A DNA stretch of 64,000 nucleotides from Oscillospiraceae bacterium (GCA_022835495.1 BQOK01000001.1:1364001-1428000); one strand, 5' to 3'; numbered from the stretch's first letter, positions 7,535-16,866 are shown. Translations and numbers: made by a program. Notes: generated from the sequence alone by a model not told the origin.

Positions 7535-8743
7535 TTGGCGTTGATCGTGCAAAAGTTCGGCGGCAGCTCGGTTGCCGACCGTGACCATGTGTTCAACGTG
7601 GCCCGCATTGTGGCCGACACCCGCCACGCAGGCAACGAGGTGGTGGTGGTGGTATCGGCACAGGGCGACACCACCGACGATCTGATCCAAAAGGCGGCCG
7701 AGATCACCGACACGCCGTCGCTGCGCGAAATGGATATGCTGCTGGCCTCGGGCGAGCAGATCTCGGTGTCGCTGCTGGCCATGGCCCTGAGCAAGCTGGG
7801 GGTGCAGGCGGTGAGCCTGACCGGCTGGCAGGCGGGCTTTATGACCGACCGCGCCTATTCCAAGGCGCGCATCCGCCGCATCGACACCGAGCGGGTGGAG
7901 AGCGAGCTGGCCCGCAACCGGGTGGTGGTGGTGGCGGGCTTCCAGGGATTGAACCGCATGGAGGACATTACCACCCTGGGCCGCGGCGGCTCCGACACCA
8001 GCGCCGTGGCGCTGGCCGCCGCGCTGCACGCCGACCGCTGCCAGATCTACACCGACGTGGAGGGGGTTTACACCGCCGACCCGCGCAAGGTGCCCAACGC
8101 CAAAAAGCTGAGCGAGATCACCTTTGACGAAATGCTGGAGCTGGCGAGCCTGGGCGCCCAGGTGCTGAACAACCGAAGCGTGGAGCTGGCCAAAAAATAC
8201 GGCGTGGAGCTGGAAGTGCTCTCCAGCCTGAACCCCGTGCCGGGCACGGTAGTTAAGGAGGTTACTGAGGATATGGAAGGTATGCTGATTAAGGGCGTTG
8301 CCAAGGACACCAATGTGGCCGTTATCTCCATTCTGGAGGTGCCGGATGTGCCGGGCATGTCCTTTAAGGTGTTCGGCGCCCTGGCGCAGAAGAACGTGAA
8401 CGTGGATATCATCCTGCAGTCCACCGGGCGCGGCGAGAACAAGGACCTGATCTTTACCGTGCCCCTGGCCGACGCGGAGACCGCGGTGGAGGTGCTTAAG
8501 GAGAACCAGCCCCGCTTTGGCGGCAAGGAGATCCGGGTGGAAAAGAACTTTGCCAAGGTGAGCGTGGTGGGCGCGGGCATGCAGTCGAACCCCGGCGTTG
8601 CCAGCCGCATGTTCGAGGCCTTGTTCGAGGCCAACGTGAACATCCACATGATCTCCACCAGCGAGATAAAGATCAGCGTGATCATCGACGAGGCCGACGC
8701 AGACAAGGCCGTGGTGGCCATTCACGACGCGTTCATTCGCTGA
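7535..8743 (+). CDS. lysC: aspartate kinase (lysC-type, with internal subunit start)
   Basis: Phosphorylates aspartate, the first step to lysine, threonine and methionine. The kinase domain begins ALIVQKFGGSSV and includes the family motifs GFQGLNRMEDITTLGRGGSDTSAVALAAAL. Two ACT domains follow (about residues 265-400). TTG at 7535 is preferred over TTG at 7526 because it gives the normal N-terminus and leaves AGGGAG nine bases upstream. The protein is 402 residues. Inside the gene, AAGGAGG at 8255-8261 precedes an in-frame ATG at 8273, predicting a separately made regulatory polypeptide as known for Bacillus subtilis LysC. It is the last gene of the operon. Confidence 0.95.
   Translation: MALIVQKFGGSSVADRDHVFNVARIVADTRHAGNEVVVVVSAQGDTTDDLIQKAAEITDTPSLREMDMLLASGEQISVSLLAMALSKLGVQAVSLTGWQAGFMTDRAYSKARIRRIDTERVESELARNRVVVVAGFQGLNRMEDITTLGRGGSDTSAVALAAALHADRCQIYTDVEGVYTADPRKVPNAKKLSEITFDEMLELASLGAQVLNNRSVELAKKYGVELEVLSSLNPVPGTVVKEVTEDMEGMLIKGVAKDTNVAVISILEVPDVPGMSFKVFGALAQKNVNVDIILQSTGRGENKDLIFTVPLADAETAVEVLKENQPRFGGKEIRVEKNFAKVSVVGAGMQSNPGVASRMFEALFEANVNIHMISTSEIKISVIIDEADADKAVVAIHDAFIR
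8273..8743 (+). CDS. predicted internal translation product of lysC (regulatory beta subunit)
   Basis: An in-frame ATG at 8273 would yield a 156-residue protein made only of the two ACT domains. A perfect AAGGAGG (8255-8261) stands 11 bases upstream, and the codons covering it (GTA GTT AAG GAG GTT ACT) are unusually AT-ending for this GC-rich gene. Bacillus subtilis aspartokinase II makes its beta subunit by exactly such an internal start. Translation here is inferred from sequence only. Confidence 0.6.
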   Translation: MEGMLIKGVAKDTNVAVISILEVPDVPGMSFKVFGALAQKNVNVDIILQSTGRGENKDLIFTVPLADAETAVEVLKENQPRFGGKEIRVEKNFAKVSVVGAGMQSNPGVASRMFEALFEANVNIHMISTSEIKISVIIDEADADKAVVAIHDAFIR

Positions 8744-8762
8744 ACCTGTTTTTGAATAGAGA

Positions 8763-8799
8763 AAGCCGCGCCCCGGAAGATTCCGGGGCGCGGCTTTTA
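8763..8799 (+). terminator. terminator after lysC (works on both strands)
   Basis: A 16-bp perfect stem (8763-8778 with 8781-8796; arm begins AAGCCGCGCC) ends in TTTT. It lies between the convergent lysC and MATE genes. Confidence 0.9.
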
Positions 8800-8857
8800 A
8801 TATGCAGTGCCCAACTTCCTGCACATGTCTATAGAAGGGGATTTTTACCGGCCGGTT

Positions 8858-10216
8858 TTATGGATCGCAGGCCGGGCTTTCGAGGCACAGCAGGCGGTTT
8901 TTGCGGAGCCTGTAATACACAAGGCCCACGGCGTCGGCCAGGGCCCAGCCGATGGGCACCGACCACCAGATGCCCACGACACCCACGCCCGGCAGGGAAG
9001 AGAGCAGATACGCCAGCGCCACCCGGGTACCCAGCGAAACCACGGTGAGCACCACCGACATGCCGGGCCTGCCCAGCGCGCGGTAAAACCCATACAGCAG
9101 CGACAAACAGCCGATGCCGCAGTAAAACGCGCCCTCGATGCGCAGGTAGCGCACCCCCTCGGCAAGAATGGCGGTTTCCTGTCCGCTGACGAACAGCAGC
9201 ATCAGGGGCCGGGCCAGCGCCCACACGGCGACCGAGATCACGGCGCAGAAGCCCAGCGCAGCCCAGACCGCGCAGCGCAGGCCCTGGCGGATGCGCTGTG
9301 CTTTTCGCGCACCGAAGTTCTGCGCAATGAAGGTGGAAAAGGCGTTGCCAAAATCCTGCACCGGCATGTAAGCGAAGGCGTCGATCTTGACCGCCGCGGC
9401 GAACGCGGCCATTACGGTGGTGCCGAAGCTGTTCACAAGGCCCTGCACCAGCAGAATGCCCAGGTTCATCACGGATTGCTGCAGGCAGGTCAAAAAGGAA
9501 AAGCCCGCGATCTCCTTTACACAGGCCCAGCGCAGCCGCCGGCGGCTTGCCCCCGCCCGCAGGGCCGGGCACCGCAGCCAGGCGTAGGCCGCAATGCCAA
9601 GGCCCGAAACATACTGGGCGATCACGGTTGCCGCGGCCGCGCCCGCAACGCCCAGGCCAAGGCCCAGCACGAACCACAGGTCCAGCGCGATATTCAGCAC
9701 CGCCGAAACGGCCAGGAACACCAGCGGCACGGCCGAGTTGCCCAGGGCCCGCAGCAGCGAGGCAAAGAAGTTATACAAAAAGGTGGCCGCGATGCCCCAG
9801 AAGATCACAACCAGGTATTCCCGCATGACGCCCCGCACTCCCGCAGGGACCTTTAAAAAGGCGATGATCCAGTCCACACCCGCAAAGGCGGCCAGGCACA
9901 GCGCCGCGGCCAGCGCCGCGATCAGCACAAAGGCAGCGCAGATGCCTTCCTCCAGGGCGGCCTGGTCCCGCTGGCCGAACCGGATGGAGAACACGGCCCC
10001 GCTGCCCATGCACAGCCCCAGCAGAATCGAGGTCAAAAAGGTCATCAGGGTAAAGGCGGAGCCCACCGCCGCCAGCGCGTCCGGCCCCAAAAAGCGCCCC
10101 ACGATCAGGGTGTCGGCCACATTATAGCACTGCTGCAAAAGGTTGCCCGCGATCATGGGGGCGGCAAACCACAGCATGGTTTTCAACACCGGGCCCCGGG
10201 TCAGGTCGCCGTTCAT
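8858..10216 (-). CDS. MATE family multidrug exporter
   Basis: A 452-residue membrane protein with about 12 predicted helices in two similar halves. It begins GPVLKTMLWFAAPMIAGNLLQQCYNVADTLIVG, a hallmark MATE N-terminus. Proteins of this family expel cationic drugs or metabolites using sodium or proton gradients; no substrate can be read from sequence. ATG at 10216 is chosen because GGAGTG stands nine bases upstream, although the frame stays open for 22 more codons. It is monocistronic, convergent with lysC and divergent from the peptidase gene. Confidence 0.92.
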   Translation of the reverse strand: MNGDLTRGPVLKTMLWFAAPMIAGNLLQQCYNVADTLIVGRFLGPDALAAVGSAFTLMTFLTSILLGLCMGSGAVFSIRFGQRDQAALEEGICAAFVLIAALAAALCLAAFAGVDWIIAFLKVPAGVRGVMREYLVVIFWGIAATFLYNFFASLLRALGNSAVPLVFLAVSAVLNIALDLWFVLGLGLGVAGAAAATVIAQYVSGLGIAAYAWLRCPALRAGASRRRLRWACVKEIAGFSFLTCLQQSVMNLGILLVQGLVNSFGTTVMAAFAAAVKIDAFAYMPVQDFGNAFSTFIAQNFGARKAQRIRQGLRCAVWAALGFCAVISVAVWALARPLMLLFVSGQETAILAEGVRYLRIEGAFYCGIGCLSLLYGFYRALGRPGMSVVLTVVSLGTRVALAYLLSSLPGVGVVGIWWSVPIGWALADAVGLVYYRLRKNRLLCLESPACDP

Positions 10217-10442
10217 GGTATCGTTCACTCCGGTTTCCAAATGAAATTTCAGAATTGCGTTTCGTAACCATTCTAGCGGCAAAAGCCCCGGAAATCAATT
10301 GTAAAATTGCTTTTTGCGCCCCCGCGCCTTATAATAAAGCCAATAAGGCAAAAGGGGGCGCCCCATGGATGGGAGCGGACCGGGCCGCCCGGCCCCCAAA
10401 AAACCGTGCGGCGGTAAAAGCAGAAAAAGGAGCGTGAACGCC

Positions 10443-12365
10443 ATGCAGAACACCGTTCGGGCACTGAAAAGCCAGGTGCACCGGCAGAGCCTTTATACCC
10501 TGGCAAAAGGGGTCAGCTCGTTCCACCGGGTGCAGGCCAGCGGCGGCTTTAAGGCCGCCGCAGACTGGTGCGCCGCGGCCCTGAACGCCCGGGGAGTGGA
10601 AGCGCGGGTGCTGGAATACCCCGCCCGGGCCGGCGGCTTTGCGGGCAGCTACCGGCTGTTCCAGCAATGGGACTGCCGCGCGGCCTGGTGCCGCCTGGCC
10701 TGGCCGGAGAAGCTGGATCTGGCCGATTATGGGGTGGAGCCGGTTTCCATCATTCAAAAGAGCGCCCCCTGTGACTGGCGGACGCAGCCCCTGGAGCTGG
10801 TGGAGATGACAGAGGGCTGCGACCCCTCGGCCTACGAGGGGTGGGAGCTGGCGGGCAGGGTGCTGTTCACCCACCAGCACATCAACAAGTTTGCCTGGGC
10901 CATCCAGCAGCGGGGCGCGCTGGGCCTTGTGAGCGACTATTTGAACGACACGCCCTATGTGCGCTGCCCCGAAGAACTGTTCGACACCCTGAACTACACC
11001 TCGTTCTGGTGGAAGCACACCCAGGAAGAAAAGCGGGCCTTTGGTTTTGTGGTGACGCCCCGTGTGAGCCAAAGGCTGCACGCGGCCTGCCAAAAAGCCC
11101 GCGCGGAACACGAGGCGGGCCGGGCCGAAAGCCCCTACCCAAGGCTCAACGCCTGGGTGGATTCCACCCTTGCCGACGGCGCCAGCCATGTGGTGGAGGC
11201 GGTGCTGCCGGGCAAAGAGCGCCAGGCGGTGCTGGCGGTGGCGCACCTGTGCCACCCCTGCGCCAGCGCCAACGACAACGCCTCCGGCGTGGCAGGGGCC
11301 ATTGAGGCGCTGGCCGCCATCCGCTCGGCGGTGGAGCGGGGCCTGCTGCCCCCGCCGGAGAAGACCATCCGGCTGATCCTGGTGCCGGAATTTACGGGCA
11401 CCTACAATTACCTGAACGACGGGCGGGACCGGGCGCAGTATCTGGCGGGCATCAACCTGGATATGATCGGCGCAAGGCAGCAGGGCACCACCGGCCCCAT
11501 TACCCTGACCGGCCTGCCCTGGGCCTGCCCCTCTTTTGTGGGAGACCTTGCCACCCTGCTGATGGAGGAGGTAAAGGGGCCGGCCGCCAGCCGCGACGAC
11601 CTGCTGCTGGCACATGTGCTCACAAAGCAGGTGCCCTTTGGCCTGGGCAGCGACCACTTTATTCTCAGCGACCCGGCGGTGGGGGTGCCGTGCCCCATGC
11701 TGGGCCAGTGGCCGGACGCATTCTATCACACCAGCAGCGACACCCTGGAGCGGCTGGACCTGGATGTGCTGCGCTATTCGACCCTTGTGGCCGCGGGCTA
11801 CCTGTACACGCTGGCAAGCTTTGCCTTGCAGGATGCGCGGCTGGTGTGGAACCACCAGCGCACCCGCCTGATGGCCGAGGCCGAGCGCATCCGGCGCGAG
11901 GGTTTTGACCAGGGGGGCGACGGGCGGCAGACCGAGCAGCGGCTGGCCGCGCTGAAGACCTTTTACAAGGGGGCGGCGGCCAGCGTGCAGCGCTTTGCCC
12001 CGGGCGCCGACCCCGAGCCCCAGCTTGCCTGGATGGACGCGGCCCTGCCCGGCGCCTTTTGCCCGGCACCGGGAGGCCCGGTGTGGCGGCGGCGCTTTGC
12101 CGACCCCATTGAATCGCTGGAAAATCTGCTGCTGGACCAGCCGCAGCAGCTGGCGCTGGCGCGGGATTACGAAGCAAAGCACGCAGACGAGCAGGACCGG
12201 GAGATGCTGGAAGCCCTGTGCGGCTACTACATCGACGGCACACGCACGGAAAACGAGGTGATCGCCTGGGTATTGGCCGAGCAGGGCGGCCAAAATTCCG
12301 GCCTGCTGCGGGAGTATATGCAGCTGCTGGCTGCCTGCGGCCTGCTGGAGCGCGCGCAGGAATAA
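10443..12365 (+). CDS. DUF4910-type zinc aminopeptidase-like protein (M28 fold)
   Basis: A 640-residue protein with a di-metal peptidase core. The motifs HLCHPCASANDNASG (His and Asp ligands, about 263-277), VPEFTGTYNY (Glu), NLDMIG (Asp) and FYHTSSDT (His) are in the order seen in M28/DUF4910 family proteins. The C-terminal third is helical and may bind a partner or substrate. No signal peptide is seen, so it is probably cytoplasmic. Family members are found near sugar-modification or peptide genes, but the specific substrate is unknown. ATG at 10443 is chosen over the earlier in-frame ATG (10365) because AAGGAG lies ten bases upstream. Confidence 0.8.
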   Translation: MQNTVRALKSQVHRQSLYTLAKGVSSFHRVQASGGFKAAADWCAAALNARGVEARVLEYPARAGGFAGSYRLFQQWDCRAAWCRLAWPEKLDLADYGVEPVSIIQKSAPCDWRTQPLELVEMTEGCDPSAYEGWELAGRVLFTHQHINKFAWAIQQRGALGLVSDYLNDTPYVRCPEELFDTLNYTSFWWKHTQEEKRAFGFVVTPRVSQRLHAACQKARAEHEAGRAESPYPRLNAWVDSTLADGASHVVEAVLPGKERQAVLAVAHLCHPCASANDNASGVAGAIEALAAIRSAVERGLLPPPEKTIRLILVPEFTGTYNYLNDGRDRAQYLAGINLDMIGARQQGTTGPITLTGLPWACPSFVGDLATLLMEEVKGPAASRDDLLLAHVLTKQVPFGLGSDHFILSDPAVGVPCPMLGQWPDAFYHTSSDTLERLDLDVLRYSTLVAAGYLYTLASFALQDARLVWNHQRTRLMAEAERIRREGFDQGGDGRQTEQRLAALKTFYKGAAASVQRFAPGADPEPQLAWMDAALPGAFCPAPGGPVWRRRFADPIESLENLLLDQPQQLALARDYEAKHADEQDREMLEALCGYYIDGTRTENEVIAWVLAEQGGQNSGLLREYMQLLAACGLLERAQE

Positions 12366-12387
12366 CAGCCCACCGCCGAAGCAACAA

Positions 12388-12411
12388 AGGCCCTTTGCAG
12401 GGCCTTTTAAA
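12388..12411 (+). terminator. short terminator between the peptidase and transaldolase genes
   Basis: AAGGCCC and GGGCCTT arms around TTTGCA, followed by TTTT. It ends only 15 bases before the transaldolase ATG and abuts its AAAAAGGAG ribosome site. Confidence 0.55.
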
Positions 12412-12425
12412 AAGGAGTGTTTTAT

Positions 12426-13085
12426 ATGCGCTTTTTCATTGACACCGCCAACCTGGAAGAGATCCAAAAGGCAAACGATATGGGCGTGATCAGCGGGGTG
12501 ACGACGAACCCCAGCCTGATCGCAAAGGAAGGGCGGGACTACGCGGAAACGTTAAAGGCCATCGCCGCCATTGTGGACGGGCCTATCAGCGGCGAAGTAA
12601 AGGCCACCACGCAGGACGCGGCGGGCATGATCGCGGAGGGGCGGGCCATCTACGCGCTGGACCCCGCGCACATGGTGGTGAAGATCCCCATGACGATCGA
12701 GGGGCTCAAGGCCATCAAGGCGCTCGCGGCTGAGGGCATTCCCACCAACTGCACCCTGATTTTCTCGGCCAACCAGGCATTGCTGGCCGCCCGTGCGGGC
12801 GCGGCGTATGTGTCGCCCTTTTTGGGCCGGCTGGACGACATCAGCCAGCCCGGCATCGAGCTGGTCAGCACCATTGCGGCCATGTTCGCCAATTACACCG
12901 ACCTGCACACCGAGATCATTGCGGCCAGCGTGCGCAGCCCCATCCATGTGACCGACTGTGCCCTGGCGGGCGCGGACATTGCCACCGTGCCCTACAAGGT
13001 GATCGAGCAGATGACAAGGCACCCCCTCACGGACGCGGGCATTGAAAAGTTCCGCGCCGATTACGTGAAGGTATTCGGCGAATAA
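12426..13085 (+). CDS. transaldolase / fructose-6-phosphate aldolase family
   Basis: A 219-residue member of the short (FSA/TalC) transaldolase family. [13 protein letters not shown] and [13 protein letters not shown] are the classic N-terminal motifs, and the Schiff-base lysine sits in HMVVKIPMT (about residue 86). This size class includes both true transaldolases of the pentose phosphate pathway and fructose-6-phosphate aldolases, which sequence reading alone does not separate. AAAAAGGAG precedes the ATG at good spacing. It stands alone after a short terminator and probably serves non-oxidative pentose metabolism. Confidence 0.93.
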   Translation: MRFFIDTANLEEIQKANDMGVISGVTTNPSLIAKEGRDYAETLKAIAAIVDGPISGEVKATTQDAAGMIAEGRAIYALDPAHMVVKIPMTIEGLKAIKALAAEGIPTNCTLIFSANQALLAARAGAAYVSPFLGRLDDISQPGIELVSTIAAMFANYTDLHTEIIAASVRSPIHVTDCALAGADIATVPYKVIEQMTRHPLTDAGIEKFRADYVKVFGE

Positions 13086-13119
13086 GCATTAAAACGATTC
13101 CTTGGGGCTTATGGGGCAA

Positions 13120-13746
13120 TTAGGGAATCAGGTTCGGCAAAATGATTTTTAAGGATTCGTACAGCCAGATGCAAACAATCAGGATGCCCACAAAGCAAAG
13201 GGCGCTTTTTACACGCACCTTTTTTTCGGTGCACATAAAATGAGAGTCCTTCCAGATCAGGATGGAATAGCCAAAGAGGAAGGGGAGGCCCAGCCGCAGC
13301 AAATACAGCCCAAGGGCCAGCAGCAAAAAACCGGCCGTTTCGGTGAAAGCGGCCTGCGGCGCGGCATAAACAAGCAGCGCCGTTACGCCCAGCCATGCCA
13401 AAAACGCGCACAGGGGAAAGGCGAAAAGCGCGCCCCCGATCCATTTGTAGCGTTTGATTTTGCTTTTAAAGCTTGCCTGGGCAAAGGTGAGCGTGTTCAG
13501 AATGGCCATATCCATTTCCTCCTGCTGTTCGAGCGGCTCGGCTGAATTGGTAAAGATCTCGGTTAAAGAAAGATGCAGCTCTGTTGTGAGCGCCTCGATG
13601 GTGCAAATATCTGGAAAACACACCCCCCGTTCCCATTGCGATACGGCCTTATCGGTAACGTTTAACCTTTCGGCCAATTCCTTTTGGGTCATTTTGAGTT
13701 CCTGCCTTTTCTGGCGGATCAACAGGCCAACTTGCTGCGGGTTCAT
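13120..13746 (-). CDS. XRE-type regulator with a membrane-spanning C-terminal half
   Basis: The first 60 residues form a Cro/CI helix-turn-helix (IRQKRQELKMTQKELAERL, then VTDKAVSQWERG). The C-terminal half has about three hydrophobic segments (roughly 95-115, 120-155 and 180-200). Such HTH-membrane fusions are common in Clostridia and may sense a membrane state, but no ligand is known. ATG at 13746 is chosen because GGAGG stands at close spacing; a GTG/ATG a few codons upstream is possible. It is convergent with the transaldolase gene and stands alone. Confidence 0.8.
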   Translation of the reverse strand: MNPQQVGLLIRQKRQELKMTQKELAERLNVTDKAVSQWERGVCFPDICTIEALTTELHLSLTEIFTNSAEPLEQQEEMDMAILNTLTFAQASFKSKIKRYKWIGGALFAFPLCAFLAWLGVTALLVYAAPQAAFTETAGFLLLALGLYLLRLGLPFLFGYSILIWKDSHFMCTEKKVRVKSALCFVGILIVCIWLYESLKIILPNLIP

Positions 13747-13910
13747 GGGCTCCCTCCTCTGCATTGCTTTTCAGTTACAGTATAATGCAGCGGGCCCGGT
13801 TTTCCTATCCATTTGTTGTGGAGTAGTGTGTTGCGGGGAAGAAAGTGGCCTGCGCGCGGCCAAAGCACCCGATTCGCCAGGCGATGGGTAAAAACCAGGG
13901 AGTACACAAA

Positions 13911-13948
13911 AAAGCCACAAACCCAGTGCTGCACGGGTTTGTGGCTTT
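13911..13948 (-). terminator. terminator of the tRNA-Arg(CCT) transcript
   Basis: Fourteen-bp stem (13911-13924 with 13935-13948, arm AAAGCCACAAACCC) with a run of T on the minus strand. Confidence 0.85.
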
Positions 13949-13953
13949 ATGAA

Positions 13954-14030
13954 TGGTGTCCTCGAGCGGATTCGAACCGCTGGCCTTCCGCTTAGGAGGC
14001 GGACGCTCTATCCAACTGAGCTACGAAGAC
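13954..14030 (-). tRNA. tRNA-Arg (anticodon CCT)
   Basis: Read on the minus strand the cloverleaf is complete. The acceptor arms GTCTTCG and CGAGGAC pair, the anticodon loop is CTCCTAA, the T-loop is TTCGAAT, and CCA is encoded at 13956-13954. It has its own promoter and terminator. Confidence 0.95.
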
Positions 14031-14078
14031 AGGCCGGTGGCCCCGGCGCAAAAAACGGTATGCGCTGGGAACCCTTAT

Positions 14079-14107
14079 ATTATACCTGCACCTGCGTGCG
14101 AAATCAA
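14079..14107 (-). promoter_or_regulatory. promoter of tRNA-Arg(CCT)
   Basis: Minus strand TTGATT (14102-14107), 17-base spacer, TATAAT (14079-14084). The -35 lies one base from the -35 of the divergent TrkH promoter. Confidence 0.75.
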
Positions 14108-14108
14108 G

Positions 14109-14137
14109 TTGAAATCCGTGCAATGAGAGTGTATAGT
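14109..14137 (+). promoter_or_regulatory. promoter of the TrkH-type gene
   Basis: TTGAAA (14109-14114), 17-base spacer, TATAGT (14132-14137), 74 bases before the chosen start. Confidence 0.75.
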
Positions 14138-14210
14138 ATAAGAACACACAAATGGAGTGTGGGATAAAACACACATGGCGGGCTGCGGCGCGCCTTTTGG
14201 AGGGACCTTT

Positions 14211-15608
14211 TTGGAGAGCGGCAATTCCTCACAGCTGAACCAGCTTATGGCGCGGGCAGCTGCCAAGAAAAAACGGGGCAAGCCCCATTCGCCCACCCGC
14301 CTGATCGTGGGCAGCTTTTTGGGTGTGATCCTGGGGGGCACGCTGCTTTTGCTGCTGCCTTTTTCCACACCGGACGGCATTGGCGTGCTGGATGCGCTGT
14401 TCACCGCCACCAGCGCCACCTGTGTGACCGGCCTGGTGGTGCGCGATACCTACCAGGGCTTTACCGGCTTTGGGCAGGGGGTCATCATCTGCCTGATCCA
14501 GATCGGCGGCCTGGGCCTTGTTACCCTGGCCAGCTTTTTTGCCCTGGCGCTGCGGCGGCGGGCCAGCTTTCATTCCATGAAGCTGGCGAGCGAATCCATC
14601 AACACTTCGGATGTGGCCGAAGCCCGCAAGCTGCTGTTTGTGGTGATGAAGCTGGCCGCTCTGTTCGAGGGGGTTGGCGCGCTGCTGCTGGCGCCGGTGT
14701 TTGTGCCGGAATATGGGCCGCAGGGCATCTGCATTTCGGTGTTCCTTGCCATCTCGGCGTTCTGCAACGCCGGGTTTGACGTGCTGGGCCGGGAAGGGGC
14801 CTATGCCAGCCTTACCAACTACACCGCCAACTGGTATGTGCAGGCGGTAATCATGTTCCTGATCATCGCGGGCGGGCTGGGCTTTTTGGTCTGGCACGAT
14901 CTGGCGCAGTGGCGCCGCACAAAACACCTGACCCTGCACACCAAGGTGGTTTTGTTCTGCACGGTGCTGCTCATTGTGGGCGGCACCCTGAGCTTTGCGT
15001 TTTTGGAGTGGTACAACCCGGTGACCCTGGGCGGCATGGGCGTGGGCGACAAGCTGGTAAACAGCCTGTTCCAGTCGGTCAGCGCCCGCACGGCGGGCTT
15101 TAACACGGTGGATCTGGCAGGCATGAGCACCATCACAAAATGCATGATGTGCATTCTGATGTTCATCGGCGCCGCGCCGGGCGGCACCGGCGGCGGCATT
15201 AAGGTCACCACCTTCAGCGTGATCCTGGTCACGGTGGCCAGCGTGGCCACCGGCCGGGAGGACGCGGTCATCTTCCGCCGCAAGATCGACAAGAAGACTG
15301 TGTACCGGGCGCTGTCCATCGCGGTGCTGAGCCTGTTTGCGGTGATTCTGGCCACCCTGTTCGTGTTCTTCAACACCGGCGCCAACTGCGGCCCGCTGGA
15401 CAGCCTGTTTGAGTCGGTGAGCGCCTTTGCCACCGTGGGCCTGTCGGTGGGGGCCACGGCCAACATGGAGCCGCTGGCAAAGGCAATTACCATGGTCACC
15501 ATGTTCGTGGGCCGCGTGGGGCCGGTTTCGCTGGCCATCAGCCTGGCCGCGCCCCGCAAAGAGGGCCGCTTCGATGTGCTGCCCGAGGGTAAGATCTCGG
15601 TGGGCTGA
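14211..15608 (+). CDS. TrkH/KtrB-type potassium uptake protein
   Basis: A 465-residue integral membrane subunit of a potassium (or sodium-coupled) uptake channel. Four pore-like repeats are visible, for example FTATSATCVTGL, AISAFCNAGFDV, SVSARTAGFNT and SVSAFATVGLS. TTG at 14211 is chosen because GGAGGG stands six bases upstream; GTG/ATG codons further upstream lack a ribosome site. No TrkA/KtrA-type regulatory subunit lies beside it; the next gene is a ZIP transporter 29 bases downstream, probably cotranscribed. The cytosolic gating partner must be encoded elsewhere. Confidence 0.92.
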   Translation: MESGNSSQLNQLMARAAAKKKRGKPHSPTRLIVGSFLGVILGGTLLLLLPFSTPDGIGVLDALFTATSATCVTGLVVRDTYQGFTGFGQGVIICLIQIGGLGLVTLASFFALALRRRASFHSMKLASESINTSDVAEARKLLFVVMKLAALFEGVGALLLAPVFVPEYGPQGICISVFLAISAFCNAGFDVLGREGAYASLTNYTANWYVQAVIMFLIIAGGLGFLVWHDLAQWRRTKHLTLHTKVVLFCTVLLIVGGTLSFAFLEWYNPVTLGGMGVGDKLVNSLFQSVSARTAGFNTVDLAGMSTITKCMMCILMFIGAAPGGTGGGIKVTTFSVILVTVASVATGREDAVIFRRKIDKKTVYRALSIAVLSLFAVILATLFVFFNTGANCGPLDSLFESVSAFATVGLSVGATANMEPLAKAITMVTMFVGRVGPVSLAISLAAPRKEGRFDVLPEGKISVG

Positions 15609-15637
15609 CGCCTGCCTTGGCGATGGGAGGTTAAAAG

Positions 15638-16432
15638 ATGCTGCAGCGAGAACTGTATTTTGCCCTGTTGGGCACGGGGTTTACCTGCCTTGCCACCGTG
15701 CTGGGCGCTGCCATGGTGTTCTTTTTTAAAAACGATATGGGCCAAGGGACCCAAAAGGCGTTTTTGGGGTTTGCAGCCGGGGTCATGATCGCGGCGTCGG
15801 TCTGGTCGCTGCTGCTGCCCGCCATGGAAATGGCTGAGGCGCAGGGAAAAAACCCGCTGCTGCCGGTCTGCGGGGGCTTTGCCATCGGCGGCGCGTTTTT
15901 AATGGTGCTGGACCGCATCATGCCGCATCTGCACATCGGCAGCGAGGAGCCCGAGGGCCTGCCCGCCCATTTAAAGCGCACCACCATGATTGTGCTGGCG
16001 ATCACGCTGCACAACATCCCCGAGGGCATGGCTGTGGGCCTGGCCTTTTCGGTGGCCGCGCAGGACAGCAGCGCCGCAGCGCTGCCGGGCGCTGTTGCGC
16101 TGGCCATCGGCATGGGGCTGCAAAATTTCCCGGAGGGCGCGGCGGTCAGCCTGCCCATGCGCAGCCAGGGGGTGAGCAAGGGCAGGGCGTTCGTTTGCGG
16201 CGCGCTGTCCGGCGTGGTGGAGCCGATCTTCGGCCTTTTAACGGTTCTGGTGGCAGGCAGCGTGACGGGGATCATGCCCTGGGTACTGGCGTTCGCAGCC
16301 GGGGCCATGATCTATGTGGTGGTGGAAGAACTGATCCCCGAGGCACACCTGGGGGAACATTCCCACCTGGGTACCGTCAGCGTGATGCTGGGGTTTCTCG
16401 TTATGATGGTACTGGATGTGGCGTTGGGCTGA
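15638..16432 (+). CDS. ZIP family divalent metal transporter
   Basis: A 264-residue membrane protein with about eight helices and the two signature metal-site motifs HNIPEG (helix IV) and QNFPEG (helix V), plus VEELIPEAH near the end. The family moves zinc, iron or related ions, usually inward; direction and metal are not readable here. It begins 29 bases after the TrkH gene with a GGAGGTTAAAAG ribosome site. Confidence 0.93.
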   Translation: MLQRELYFALLGTGFTCLATVLGAAMVFFFKNDMGQGTQKAFLGFAAGVMIAASVWSLLLPAMEMAEAQGKNPLLPVCGGFAIGGAFLMVLDRIMPHLHIGSEEPEGLPAHLKRTTMIVLAITLHNIPEGMAVGLAFSVAAQDSSAAALPGAVALAIGMGLQNFPEGAAVSLPMRSQGVSKGRAFVCGALSGVVEPIFGLLTVLVAGSVTGIMPWVLAFAAGAMIYVVVEELIPEAHLGEHSHLGTVSVMLGFLVMMVLDVALG

Positions 16433-16504
16433 GGGCTTTGGCTGCCGCCATGGCCAATTGCCCCGTTCCCTGCATATACTATGTGCAGAGAAGGGGGCTT
16501 TTTT

Positions 16505-16834
16505 ATGAACGTGAACGCAAGGCCCGAGGGCAGGCCCAACCTGGCCCGGGGGCTCGAACAGGCAAGCGCGACGCCGGGTGCGGTGGTGCTGGACGTGCGG
16601 GAACCGCAGGAGTACGCACAGGGCCACGTGCCCGGCAGCGTTAACCTGCCCCTGGGGCAGGTGGCGTCCATCAGCCTGCCGCGGCAAACGCCGCTGTTCG
16701 TCTATTGCCTGAGCGGGGCGCGCAGCCGCCAGGCCTGCGCCGAACTGCGGCAGCTGGGCTACCAGGCGGTCAATATGGGGGGCGTGCTGGGGTATAAAGG
16801 TTCGCTGGTACACACAGAAGAGGACAAAAAGTAA
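16505..16834 (+). CDS. rhodanese-like domain protein
   Basis: A single-domain 109-residue rhodanese. VLDVREPQEYAQGHVPGSVNLPL is the typical entry and the active loop is YCLSGARSRQA with the catalytic Cys near residue 70. Such proteins carry persulfide sulfur, often in thiol repair or sulfur delivery. ATG at 16505 is chosen (AAGGGGG upstream) over an in-frame ATG at 16481. It lacks a signal peptide. Confidence 0.88.
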   Translation: MNVNARPEGRPNLARGLEQASATPGAVVLDVREPQEYAQGHVPGSVNLPLGQVASISLPRQTPLFVYCLSGARSRQACAELRQLGYQAVNMGGVLGYKGSLVHTEEDKK

Positions 16835-16866
16835 CAGCAACTTCACAGAAAACGCAAAAAATGTGG

